Positions 32,942-42,000 of a stretch of 64,000 bases of DNA are shown here, one piece after another. Source of the DNA: Alphaproteobacteria bacterium (lineage in GTDB: Bacteria; Myxococcota_A; UBA796; GCA-2862545). The translations under genes were made by a program, and so were the position numbers. The stretch is from the NCBI GenBank assembly GCA_020632925.1, contig JACKER010000021.1, positions 67,363-131,362 on the forward strand. The letters run 5' to 3'. Position 1 is the stretch's first letter; each line of letters starts with the position of its first letter. A model generated the notes under the pieces. The model ran no database searches. It was not told the origin of the DNA and saw only the letters and a program-made list of their open reading frames with translations.

Positions 32942-34360
32942 CTACCCGGCGCTTTCGGCGAGCGGCAGGACGAGGCGGAAGGTCGCGCCGTCACCGGGCA
33001 CGGAGCGCGCCTCCACCGAGCCCCCGTGGGCGGTGGCGATGGCCTTCACCAGCGCGAGTCCGAGGCCCGTGCCCCCCTCGCGCGTCGTGTAGTACCGGTC
33101 GAAGACGTGCGGCAGCTCCTGCTCGGCGATCCCCGGGCCGTCGTCGCGGACCTCGATCAACGCTCGGTCCTCGACCCGCCGGACGGTCAGCGTCACCTCG
33201 GAGCGGGCGAAGTGCGCCGCGTTCGCGAGCAGGTTGCGCACCGCCGTCTCCAGCCGCTCGGGGACCGCGTCCACCGCGAGCTCCTCCCCCTCGCAGACCC
33301 AGCGCCGATCGGTGAAGCGCTCGTCGGTCCGCAGGCCGTCCACGAGGCTCGTGCAGGTGGCGAGGAGCGCGACCCGCTCCCGCTCCCGGTCCTGGAGGCC
33401 GGCCTCCGCGCGCGCGAGCTCCAGGAACTGGTGGACCACGACCTCCATGCGGGCCGCGCTGTCCGCGAGCACGCGCCGCAGCCGGTCGCGACGCTCCCCC
33501 TCCACCGGACGCTCGCTCCCGAGCGCCTCGGCCGCCGCCCGCACCGCCGCCACCGGATTCTTCAGCTCGTGCGCGAGGTCTGCCGCGAACGCCGCGTTGC
33601 TCCGGTCGCGCTCGTCGATCGCGCGCAGGAGCTCGTTGAACGCCGACGCCAGCTCCCCGAGCTCGTCCTTGCGCTCCAGCACGACCGGCCGCGTGGACAC
33701 GGGCCCCCGCGTGCGGTCCACCACCTGGTCGCGCAGCGACTCGATCGGCCCCACCATCCGCGCCCCCATCCACAGCGCCAGCAGCGCGCCGATCGTGAGC
33801 ACGACCAGCGTGACGGCCGAGAGCTGGAAGCGCTGCTCGTAGAGCGAGGTCACGTAGCGGCGGTCGCCGCGCATCGCGTGCAGCAGGGCGCCGTCGGGGG
33901 TGCGGATGGCCGCGACGCACACCTTCAGCAGCCCGCGGGCCGTGGTCTCGCAGGAGGTCTGGGGCTCGCGTCCGGCGGCGCGGGACTCCGGACGCTCGGG
34001 GACCGGTGGCAGCGCCGTGTCCAGCTCGCGCAGGTCCGGGGCGCCCTCGGGGCCATAGAGCGGGTCCGCGACCGGCGCCAGCAGGCTCAGCGGCTCGGCG
34101 TGATCGACGTCGATGCCCGGGCGACCGCTCGGGTCGAAGGTCCGCAGCCGCACCCGGTAGCGGCGGGCGATCGCGTCCATCGCGTCGGGATCGGGGTGCG
34201 CCACGGCGTCGTGCAGCGCCTGCTCCAGCGCCGCCTGGGTCCGCCGCTCCTGGCGCGGGGCGAAGCTGCCCGCCACCCACACCCACACGAGCGGCAGCAC
34301 GACAGCCGCGACCACGACCACCAGGACGCGGTACCGCAGGCTCCGCGGGTCCGCCTGCAC
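32942..34360 (-). CDS. Membrane sensor histidine kinase
   Basis: 472 aa from a GTG three bases after the response-regulator stop. TM helices lie at about 12-32 and 180-203 and enclose a roughly 145-residue periplasmic sensor with two Cys ('SCETTARGLLKVC') that could form a disulfide. HAMP (about 204-257) leads to the HisKA box 'DLAHELKNPVAAV' with phospho-His264. N-box 'AVRNLLANAAHF', G1 'VRDDGPGIAEQ', F 'FDRYYT' and G2 'GGTGLGLALVKAI' complete the ATPase. It pairs with the upstream OmpR-type regulator and is followed 34 bp later by the kinase-FGE gene. The signal sensed is unknown. Confidence 0.94.
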   Translation of the reverse strand: MQADPRSLRYRVLVVVVAAVVLPLVWVWVAGSFAPRQERRTQAALEQALHDAVAHPDPDAMDAIARRYRVRLRTFDPSGRPGIDVDHAEPLSLLAPVADPLYGPEGAPDLRELDTALPPVPERPESRAAGREPQTSCETTARGLLKVCVAAIRTPDGALLHAMRGDRRYVTSLYEQRFQLSAVTLVVLTIGALLALWMGARMVGPIESLRDQVVDRTRGPVSTRPVVLERKDELGELASAFNELLRAIDERDRSNAAFAADLAHELKNPVAAVRAAAEALGSERPVEGERRDRLRRVLADSAARMEVVVHQFLELARAEAGLQDRERERVALLATCTSLVDGLRTDERFTDRRWVCEGEELAVDAVPERLETAVRNLLANAAHFARSEVTLTVRRVEDRALIEVRDDGPGIAEQELPHVFDRYYTTREGGTGLGLALVKAIATAHGGSVEARSVPGDGATFRLVLPLAESAG

Positions 34361-34363
34361 GCG

Positions 34364-35056
34364 CTACCGGTCGCGCCAGCGATACCCGGCGCCCACCATG
34401 GTCTCGATGCCGTCGAACGTGGGATCGATCTCCTCGATCTTGCGGCGCAGGCGGCGGACGTAGGTGTCGATCAGGCGCTCGACCACCACGCTGTCGTCCC
34501 CTCGGATCCGGTCCAGGAGCTGCTCGCGGGTGTAGACCACGCCGGGACGGGTCGCGATCACGCACAGCAGCCGGAACTCCGTCACCGTGGTCACGAAGAG
34601 CTGCCCGCGGTACCGCGCCTCCATCCGCTCGGTCTCGAGCTCGAGCTCGCCCGCGGCGATCACCGTGCGCTCCTCGGACGGACCGGCGCGCAGCTGCTCC
34701 CGCCGCAGGAGCGCCGAGACGCGCGCGAGCAGCACCCGGGCGCTGAACGGCTTGATCACGTAGTCGTCGGCGCCGAGCTCGAGCCCGAGCGCCTGGTCGA
34801 TCTCGGTGTCGCGCGCGGTCAGCAGCACAATCGGCAGCGTGTGCCCCTTCTCACGCAGGCGCCGGCACAGCGTGAACCCGTCGATGCCGGGCATGTTCAC
34901 GTCGCTGACGAGCAGCTCGGGCGCGCCCTGCTCCACCTTGCGGAGGCCCGCGACACCGTCCTTGGCGGTGATCACGTCGTGCCCCGCGTCCTCGAGGGTC
35001 ATCGACAGCACGTCGAGCAGGTTGGGGTCGTCGTCGACGAGGAGGATCCTGGCCAT
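34364..35056 (-). CDS. OmpR/PhoB-family response regulator
   Basis: 230 aa. The receiver domain has the acidic pair 'VDDD', phospho-acceptor Asp52 ('SDVNMPGIDG'), Thr in 'LLTARD' and Lys in 'VIKPF'. A winged-helix effector (about 130-228) ends 'RRLRRKIEEIDPTFDGIETM' before the GAGYRW turn. It is a DNA-binding transcription factor controlled by the histidine kinase encoded next. The ATG sits 6 nt after a TACCTT box, so the operon may be transcribed without a leader. It is divergent from the second VWA gene, which is a candidate target by position. Confidence 0.95.
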   Translation of the reverse strand: MARILLVDDDPNLLDVLSMTLEDAGHDVITAKDGVAGLRKVEQGAPELLVSDVNMPGIDGFTLCRRLREKGHTLPIVLLTARDTEIDQALGLELGADDYVIKPFSARVLLARVSALLRREQLRAGPSEERTVIAAGELELETERMEARYRGQLFVTTVTEFRLLCVIATRPGVVYTREQLLDRIRGDDSVVVERLIDTYVRRLRRKIEEIDPTFDGIETMVGAGYRWRDR

Positions 35057-35062
35057 GGGCGG

Positions 35063-35068
35063 AAGGTA
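35063..35068 (-). promoter_or_regulatory. -10-like TACCTT six nt before the response-regulator ATG (leaderless candidate)
   Basis: On the minus strand TACCTT is followed by CCGCCC and the ATG at 35056. It drives, by position, the regulator/sensor/kinase-FGE operon. Confidence 0.5.
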
Positions 35069-35080
35069 GCACGCGCGCTG

Positions 35081-35086
35081 TAAGCT
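35081..35086 (+). promoter_or_regulatory. -10-like TAAGCT for the second VWA gene
   Basis: TAAGCT lies 41 nt before the ATG at 35128, whose ribosome site is GGGGAGG. The two divergent boxes are only 12 bases apart. Confidence 0.4.
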
Positions 35087-35127
35087 CTGGCCCGGCGGCC
35101 CGTTCGGTCCACGACTGGGGAGGTTCC

Positions 35128-37377
35128 ATGCTGCTGCTGCTCGCTCTCACCGCCTGCATCGACGAGGCCGCCATCGTGGACGGAGAGCCGATCGACATGA
35201 AGACGCCGACGCCGGACGGCGCCGCGACGATCGCCACGACGCCCGATCGCTCCGCCCCGAGCCGCGCCCCCGCGCGCCGCATGCCCACGCCGACGGGCGA
35301 GCTCGTCGTGAACGACTGCTACGGCGGCTTCGGCAACCGCGCGGGCGGTGCGGGCATCGGTGGGCTCGGCACCAAGGGGTACGGATCGGGTGGCGGTGGG
35401 ATCTCCCCCGGCGCCTCGACCGGCAGGACCCAGCCACGTCCCTCGCCGATGGCCAAGCCGCGGCCCGCTCCCGCGCCGCTGCCCGCAGCCGCCCCGCCGA
35501 AGACGGTCTCCACCACGCCGCCGCCGGCTCCTTCCCCCGTGGCGAACACCCAGGGCGGTGAGGGCGGGCTGCTCGGCAACACCCGCGGCCCCAGCCCCAG
35601 CCCCGACGCCGCGGCGCCCGCTGCCGAGGCCGAGCCGGCGGTCGCGTCCGCCCCGATGCAGGAGGAGGCCCGCCGCGCGCCCAAGGACGAGGCGCAGCAG
35701 CGCCAGCAGCGGGAGAAGAAGAACGACGCCAAGGAGGCCGCCGCCGCCGACGGTCTGATGGATCGCATCGCGACGTCCACCGAGGACGACGCCGACCGCG
35801 AGGAGGCCAAGCCGGTGGAGCCCATGCTGGACTGGGGCGCGACGGTCTGGCTGTCGAACGACGACTCCATGAGCCTCGCGTCGGCCCAGCGCGTGCTGTA
35901 CGCGCTCAAGCGCCACGTGCCGCTGAAGACGAGCGAGATCCGCCCGCACGAGCTGCTCAACTACTTCAGCTTCGACACGGCCGAGCCCGCGCCGGGCCGC
36001 GTGTTCAGCGTGCTCGGTGGCGCCGAGCAGGACGGCGAGACGCTGACGGTCTCGCTCGCGGTGAAGGGAGCGACGCCCGAGCGCGAGCCCCTCGATCTCA
36101 CGCTGCTGGTCGACCGCTCGTGCTCCATGGGCGCCGAGGGCCGCATGGACTACACCCGCCGCGGCCTGCAGCTCATGACCGAGCAGCTCCAGGACGGCGA
36201 CCGCCTCGACCTCGTGCTGTTCGACAGCGACGTGTGCACGCCGGTCCAGAACTTCGTCGTCGGCCGCGACGACCCCTCCGTCCTGAACGACGCGCTGGCG
36301 CGGATGCGCCCGAACACGGGGACGAACCTCGACGCCGGCCTGCAGAGCGCCTACGCCATCCAGACGGGCCGCGACGCCGCCGAGGTCCACGGCCGCAACC
36401 GCCGCGTGCTGCTCATCACGGACGCGCTGCTCAACGAAGGCCGCGTTCAGGAGTCGCTGGTCGCGCAGGTCGGCAAGAACCTCGAGGAGCACGACATCCG
36501 CCTGTCGGGCGTCGGCGTGGGCCGCGAGTTCAACGACAAGATGCTCGACAAGCTCACGGAGAACGGCAAGGGCGCCTACGTCTACCTCGGCTCCGAGGCC
36601 GTCGTGGACCGCGTGTTCGGGCCGGGCTTCGACGCGCTGACCCGCACGGTCGCGCACGACGTGCACTTCGCGCTCGATCTGCCGGACTCGCTCGCGATGG
36701 AGCGCTTCTACGGCGAGGAGGCCTCCACCAACAAGGCGGACGTGCAGCCCATCCACTACTTCGCGGGCACGACCCAGCTCTTCCTGCAGGACCTGCGCGT
36801 GCGCCCCGGCGGCGTCGTGCGCAACGACCCGATCACGATGCGCATCGAGTACACCGACGCGATCACGGGCGAGCCCGAGGTCCAGGAGCTGCGCACCACG
36901 GTCGGCGCGCTGCTCGACGGCGACCCCCACAACCTGCGCAAGGGCCAGGCGCTGATGGCCTTCTCGGACATCGTGCTGGCGCAGTCCATGGGCGGTGGCG
37001 GCTGCGGCGCTCCGCTCCAGGCGTACCGTCAGCGCAGCGGCGCGGTCCCCGGCGACGCCGAGATCACCTACGTCAACAGCCTGGTCGGCGACCTCTGCCA
37101 CGTGGAGATGACGACCGTGGTGACCCGCGGCGTGCAGCTCAAGCTCAAGCTCGACAGCGACCAGCCGATCGCCAGCGTCGACCTGCGCTGCGGCGGCCAG
37201 CACACCACCCAACGCCTGACGGCCGCGGACCAGATCGCGCGCTTCGAGGACATCACGCCCGGGATGTGTACGGTCGAGCTGCAGGGCAACCTGCCGATGA
37301 CGGCGGAGGTCGAGGTCCCCGAGAGCGGCGGCGACCTGCGCTGCATGGTGCGCGGCGGCCGGGTGTCCTGCACCTGA
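35128..37377 (+). CDS. VWA lipoprotein (vWF_A N-region, VWA, DUF3520-type C-region)
   Basis: 749 aa. 'MLLLLALTAC' is a short lipoprotein leader (lipobox LTAC, C10). Residues about 70-225 are Pro/Ala/Gly-rich and disordered. From 'LDWGATVWLSNDDSMSLASA' onward it parallels the protein at 5057-7147 almost block for block: 'IRPHELLNYFSFDT', MIDAS 'VDRSCSMGAEGRM', 'GTNLDAGLQSAY' (Thr) and 'ITDALLNEG' (Asp). The C-terminal part ends 'GGDLRCMVRGGRVSCT'. The paralogues differ mainly in anchoring (lipoprotein here, plain signal peptide there) and in the disordered arm. The ligand is unknown. It is divergent from the two-component operon. Confidence 0.85.
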   Translation: MLLLLALTACIDEAAIVDGEPIDMKTPTPDGAATIATTPDRSAPSRAPARRMPTPTGELVVNDCYGGFGNRAGGAGIGGLGTKGYGSGGGGISPGASTGRTQPRPSPMAKPRPAPAPLPAAAPPKTVSTTPPPAPSPVANTQGGEGGLLGNTRGPSPSPDAAAPAAEAEPAVASAPMQEEARRAPKDEAQQRQQREKKNDAKEAAAADGLMDRIATSTEDDADREEAKPVEPMLDWGATVWLSNDDSMSLASAQRVLYALKRHVPLKTSEIRPHELLNYFSFDTAEPAPGRVFSVLGGAEQDGETLTVSLAVKGATPEREPLDLTLLVDRSCSMGAEGRMDYTRRGLQLMTEQLQDGDRLDLVLFDSDVCTPVQNFVVGRDDPSVLNDALARMRPNTGTNLDAGLQSAYAIQTGRDAAEVHGRNRRVLLITDALLNEGRVQESLVAQVGKNLEEHDIRLSGVGVGREFNDKMLDKLTENGKGAYVYLGSEAVVDRVFGPGFDALTRTVAHDVHFALDLPDSLAMERFYGEEASTNKADVQPIHYFAGTTQLFLQDLRVRPGGVVRNDPITMRIEYTDAITGEPEVQELRTTVGALLDGDPHNLRKGQALMAFSDIVLAQSMGGGGCGAPLQAYRQRSGAVPGDAEITYVNSLVGDLCHVEMTTVVTRGVQLKLKLDSDQPIASVDLRCGGQHTTQRLTAADQIARFEDITPGMCTVELQGNLPMTAEVEVPESGGDLRCMVRGGRVSCT

Positions 37378-37382
37378 CGGGC

Positions 37383-37388
37383 TAGGAT
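37383..37388 (+). promoter_or_regulatory. -10-like TAGGAT five nt before the pseudogene ATG (leaderless candidate)
   Basis: TAGGAT, then GGAGC, then the ATG at 37394. Hexamer and spacing are identical to the kinase promoter at 14570. Confidence 0.45.
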
Positions 37389-37393
37389 GGAGC

Positions 37394-37800
37394 ATGGCGA
37401 TCGCGCTCCCTCCATCGCTGGACAAGGACCGCGACGCGTTCACGCTGGCGGCCCGGCTGGCGGCCGCCCTGGACACGGCCGGTGTGCCCTACGCCATCGG
37501 CGGCGCCATCGCGTACGGCATCTGGGCGATCCCCGAGGCACCCACGATGTCGACTCGGCTCGACGGCCCCCTGGGATCGGCGACCTACCTGTCCGCGGAG
37601 GCGACCGCGGTGTTCAAGCGACCTTCTTCCGTCCCAAGGACCTCGTGGATCTGGAGAAGCTCGTGGCGGTGCAGGGCGGCGACCTCGACGTCGCCTACGT
37701 CCGTCGTTGGCTCGTCGAGATGATGGGCGAGGACGACATCCGCGTGCGCGAGTGGGACCGGATCCTCGCGGACCACACGGGCGGCCGTCGAGGGAAGTAG
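37394..37800 (+). pseudogene. Frameshifted, internally deleted nucleotidyltransferase-like gene
   Basis: The first frame gives a plausible N-terminus with 'AARLAAALDTAGVPYAIGGA' and 'AIAYGIWA', the 'GG' strand of Pol-beta-type nucleotidyltransferases. The expected next motif, 'PRGTHDVD' (compare PRxTxDID), is found one frame over, in the frame that ends at 37800. That frame then gives the C-terminal part 'FFRPKDLVDLEKLVAVQ' and 'YVRRWLVEMMGEDDIRVREW'. The middle of the usual fold is also missing. So there is at least one frameshift near 37535 plus an internal deletion. In intact relatives this fold is common in AbiEii-type and DUF6036-like proteins. It is probably non-functional. Confidence 0.72.
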
Positions 37801-37803
37801 GCT
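37798..37803 (+). promoter_or_regulatory. -10-like TAGGCT six nt before an ATG (leaderless candidate)
   Basis: TAGGCT, then GCGCGC, then the ATG at 37810. It overlaps the TAG that ends the degenerate nucleotidyltransferase frame. Confidence 0.45.
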
Positions 37804-37809
37804 GCGCGC

Positions 37810-39018
37810 ATGTGGTTCGTCGCCGTCGCGATGGCGCAGTCCGAGACCCTCGACGACGAGGACCCCGCCCTCCACACGGCGTTGTTGTGGCAGGGCTTCC
37901 GCCACGACTGGGAGCGCCACGCCGCCGTCGGTCTGCACGTGCCGCACCGCGTGGGTCGGTTCGAGAGCCGGATCGGTCCCGCGGTGCACACCCGGACGGC
38001 GGACGGCTGGCGGACCGAGGCGCCGTTCCGGTTCGCGCAGAGCACCGGCGTGGACGGCGACTGGATGTTCCCCGAGGGCTACGTCGGCCGCGTCTCGTCG
38101 CCCGATCTGCGCGTCACCACCGGCGTCGTCACGCTGCGGACCGACGCGAGCCGCGTCCAGGGCGACCACCCCCGCGCGCTCGAGCGCTTCCACGAGGTGC
38201 TGTCGATCCCGAAGGGTCCGGAGCCCGTGGAGGCGGCGACCGTGCTCCAGGGGCTCTCGTTCCGCTCGTGGTGCGTCGAGGACGAGACGGCGTGCCACTC
38301 GGACGGGCTGTGGCCGTACCGGTTCGAGGTCGACCTGCAGCCCTGCGAGGACCTCGGCGACACGCTGGCCTGCCCGGTGGAGGTCGAGGTCGGGCGCGCC
38401 TGGACGCCCGCGCGCGGCGGGATCCGCGGCATCGAGGAGAAGCCCCTCGAGCCGACCATGGGCCTCGAGATCGAGGTCGGCTGGGCGCTGCTCACCGCCT
38501 CTCCCGGCGCCCTGCTGGCGCTGCCCTGGCACTACGAGAACGCGCTCCCATCGACGCGCGCGATGACGCTCACCCCCCAGATCGCACGGATCGCCGGCCT
38601 GCCGACGGGCTTCCCCGCCGCCGCGGTGGCGTTCACGGGGCTCGCGTTCGAGCTGTTCCCGCCGTCGGGGCGGAGCTCGCGCCAGGAGCGTGGGCGGTAC
38701 ATCGGTGGGTGGAGCGCGCGCCTCGAGGTGGCGGACTGGGACGCGGACACCGGCACGGTGGCGCTCTCGCACGCGGGCGGCCTGTGGCTCCCCCGCACGG
38801 TGCGCCGCAGCGCCGTCTCGATCGACGTCGGCGCCACGCTGCTGCTCCTCGCCCACCCCGAGGCGAGGGTCGATCCGCCCGTGACGGTCAGGGGTGCGCT
38901 GTGCTCCCCATCGCACGATGCGCCGTGGTTCAGCGCCTGGAACCGCTGCGAGGCGCTGATCGGCGAGGGGGAGCGCACGGAGCAGGAGGTGCGGGTGACC
39001 GTGCCTCCCGAACCCTGA
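37810..39018 (+). CDS. Secreted protein of unknown function
   Basis: 402 aa. 'MWFVAVAMAQ' is a very short leader of the same style as that of the OmpA-family protein at 347-1966 ('MWFVFASASAQ'). The chain is beta-rich, with four Cys in two clusters ('SWCVEDETACHSD' and 'LQPCEDLGDTLACP') that could pair as disulfides, and two more near the C-terminus. No domain is recognisable. The acidic, Trp-rich composition and lack of membrane helices suggest a periplasmic or outer-membrane-associated beta protein. It ends six bases from the convergent FG-GAP gene. Confidence 0.7.
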   Translation: MWFVAVAMAQSETLDDEDPALHTALLWQGFRHDWERHAAVGLHVPHRVGRFESRIGPAVHTRTADGWRTEAPFRFAQSTGVDGDWMFPEGYVGRVSSPDLRVTTGVVTLRTDASRVQGDHPRALERFHEVLSIPKGPEPVEAATVLQGLSFRSWCVEDETACHSDGLWPYRFEVDLQPCEDLGDTLACPVEVEVGRAWTPARGGIRGIEEKPLEPTMGLEIEVGWALLTASPGALLALPWHYENALPSTRAMTLTPQIARIAGLPTGFPAAAVAFTGLAFELFPPSGRSSRQERGRYIGGWSARLEVADWDADTGTVALSHAGGLWLPRTVRRSAVSIDVGATLLLLAHPEARVDPPVTVRGALCSPSHDAPWFSAWNRCEALIGEGERTEQEVRVTVPPEP

Positions 39019-39024
39019 CGAGCG

Positions 39025-42000
39025 TCAGGGCACCTGGCCGAGGTGCACGTAGATCAGGCCCACACCCGCCTGGCCCGCGAGCGTGTAGTCGTAGCCCCGC
39101 GCGTCGATGAGCACGTCCTCGAGCCCGTCGCCGTCGATGTCGCCGGCGGACGCGACCCGCCCACCGTAGTCGACACTCGCGTACCCGTAGTGCGGCCATC
39201 CGATCGGCTGCGCCGCCACGTCGGACTCGTGCTGCCAGGCTGCCGTGGCGCGAGGACCTTCGGGCGAGCCCAGGAACAGCAGGGCCGCGCCCTCCTGGAT
39301 CTCGGGGTGCGTGGTGTTGGGGGCGCCGACCAGGACGTCCTCGAAGCCGTCGCCGTTCACGTCCGCCGTGGCCAGCGCTGCGCCGAAGGCCGAGTCTCCG
39401 TAGCCGTCGGTGAGGGTGATCGGATCACCCCATGGCCCGAGCGGTGTGCCCGACCAGAGCTGGACAGCGCCTCGTCCGGTCGACGCCACCACGTCGTCGT
39501 ACCCGTCGCCATCGACGTCGCCGATCGCGACCGCCTTCCCGAGCTCCTCGTCCGTCGATCCGACCGCGCTCCAGAGCGGCACGTGGCTCAGGCCCGAGGC
39601 AGCGCCCAGGAAGAGCGACACCCGACCGAGCCCGTCGCCGTCGATGGAGCTCCACACGCGCTCGCCCACGACCAGGTCGCCGTAGCCGTCGCCGTTCACG
39701 TCACCTGTGGCGATGACGGGTGGGTCGTCGCTCTGGAGGCTCGTCGCGGTCCAATCGGCCACCGTGGACGGGCCGTTCGGGCCGCCCGAGAAGAGCTCCA
39801 GGCTCCCCGAGGGTGCGATCCAACAGCCGACCAGCACCTCGTCGTACCCGTCGCCGTCCACGTCGCCGCCTCCGTCGACCCGGGTGCACCCGAACCCGCC
39901 GTCGTACGACCACGCCGCCGGAGAGACCGGCCCCCCGGGACCGCCCAGGTGCACCAGCGCCCGCGAGTTGGCCCCACCCGACCCGATCGCCGCCACGTCG
40001 TCGTACCCATCGCCGTTCACGTCACCGACGCCGTCGACCGACCACCCGAGTCGCGCGTCGCTCGCTCCGAACGCTCCCCAGGCGGGCACGACCGACAGCC
40101 CCGTGGGCCCGCCGAGGTACACGACCGCGGCGCCGTCGTCGCCACCCGGTTGGGTCTCGGCGAACGGCGCGCCCACGACCACGTCGTCGTACCCGTCGCC
40201 GTTCACGTCCCCGGCACCCGCCAGCGAGTAGCCGAAGGCCACGTCCACTCCGGGCGCGGACAGGACGGTCGGGGCCGACAGCGGCGAGCCCTCGCACACG
40301 TCGCCGAGCCCGTCCCCGTCGGCGTCCGCCTGACCCGGGTCCGCGTCGCTCGGGCAGAGGTCGCAGGCGTCGGGCACCCCGTCCGCATCGACGTCGAGCA
40401 GGTCGTCGCCCGCGAGGCAGACGTCCACGCCGTCGTCCACCCCGTCGCCGTCCGTGTCCGCCGACGTCGGGTCGTGGTGCGGGTTGGCCAGCTCGAAGAG
40501 ATCGGAGAGGCCGTCGCCGTCGGTGTCCGTGGAGGTCGGATCGGTCCCGAGGAGCCCCTCGGTGGCGTCGAGCAGCCCGTCCCCGTCCCAGTCCAGGTAC
40601 GGATCCACGGCCACCACCGGCGAGGCGACCGAACCTGCGCCCCCGCGCCGGATCGCCGCCTGGACCACGTACTGCCCGTCCGCCAGGACCAGGGCGGGGA
40701 CGTTCGCCGTCAGGGTCGCCACGCCGTCCGCGCCCGCGATCGCCGTCCCCAGTCGGGCCGCCGGTGCCCCGAGGTCGAGGCAGAGCCCGCCGAGGTGGAG
40801 CGGGCACGGGCCTGCCCCGCCGGTCCCCTCAGCGGCCCAGAACTCGACCTGCTCGCCGACGCCCACCCCAGACGCCACGAGATCGACGGTGCCGCTGTGG
40901 ACCACCGTCCCGCCGATCGCGAGCTCGGGCGTGTCGCACGCGTCGCCCACCCCATCGCCGTCGAGGTCGCCCTGGGTGGGGTCGGGCCGGCCCGGACAGA
41001 GGTCGAGCAGGTCGGGGAACCCATCCGCGTCCGTGTCGGCCAGCGGACGCCCGTCGTAGAGCTCGATCGCCAGCGTGCCGTTCGGGTAGGTGCCGTACGG
41101 GATCAGCACGTCGTCGTACCCGTCGCCGTTCACGTCGCCCGCCGTCGAGACCGCCGGCCGGTAGGTCTCTCGCGTCAGCGCGGCGACCGCCATCGGGCCC
41201 GACGCCGATCCCAGGTAGACCGCGCCGAACGTGTTCGACCCCACGACCAGATCGTCGTCGCCGTCCCCATCCACGTCGCCGGCACACGCGACGCTCTGCC
41301 CGAAGTCCCAATCGGCGACGGGTGTCAGGGTCCAGATCGGGTCGACGGACAACCCGGAGGGGGAGCCTCGATGGATCTCGACGACGCCGAGGTCGTAGGC
41401 CTCCGATCCGATGGCCAGGTCGTCGAAGCCGTCGCCGTCGAGGTCACCCAGCGCGAGCGCCCCACCGAAGCCGAACGTCGCTCGCTGCGGGTCGCCCTCC
41501 CACGTCATCGCCGGGACCACCGAGAGCCCGGTCGGCGAGCCCAGATAGACCCGAACCGCTCCAGGGCCGCCGTGGAGACCCAGCACCACGTCGTCGTAGC
41601 CGTCACCGTCGACGTCACCCGGACCGCCGGTCACCCGTCCGAGCCAGTCCATGCTCGAGCCCGTGATCGTCCAATCGGGAAGGGCCGCGAGTCCGCCCGG
41701 GCCGCCCCGGTACAACCCCAGGGAGTCGTTCGCGCCGCTGATGAGGACGTCGTCGTACCCGTCACCGTCCACGTCCCCGGCCGCAGCCAGATGTCGCCCG
41801 ACGTAGGCGCTCACGGCGTTCCCCTCGAGGGTCCAGGCCGGGGCGGCGGAGAGCCCCGCCGGCCCCCCGCGGTACAGCCACACGATTCCCTCGTTGGACT
41901 CGCCGTAGAGGCTGGCGCCGTAGGCGCTGACGAGCACGTCGTCGTACCCGTCGGCGTCCACGTCCCCCGCCGCCGACACCTTCCCCACCCGCTCGTCCGC

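Noticed and set aside
37482..39110. 542-codon plus-strand frame over the pseudogene and the secreted protein
   Set aside because: Translation is Arg/Pro/Gly-rich without structure, and the overlapping 37810 frame has a leader, Cys pairs and a proper promoter box.
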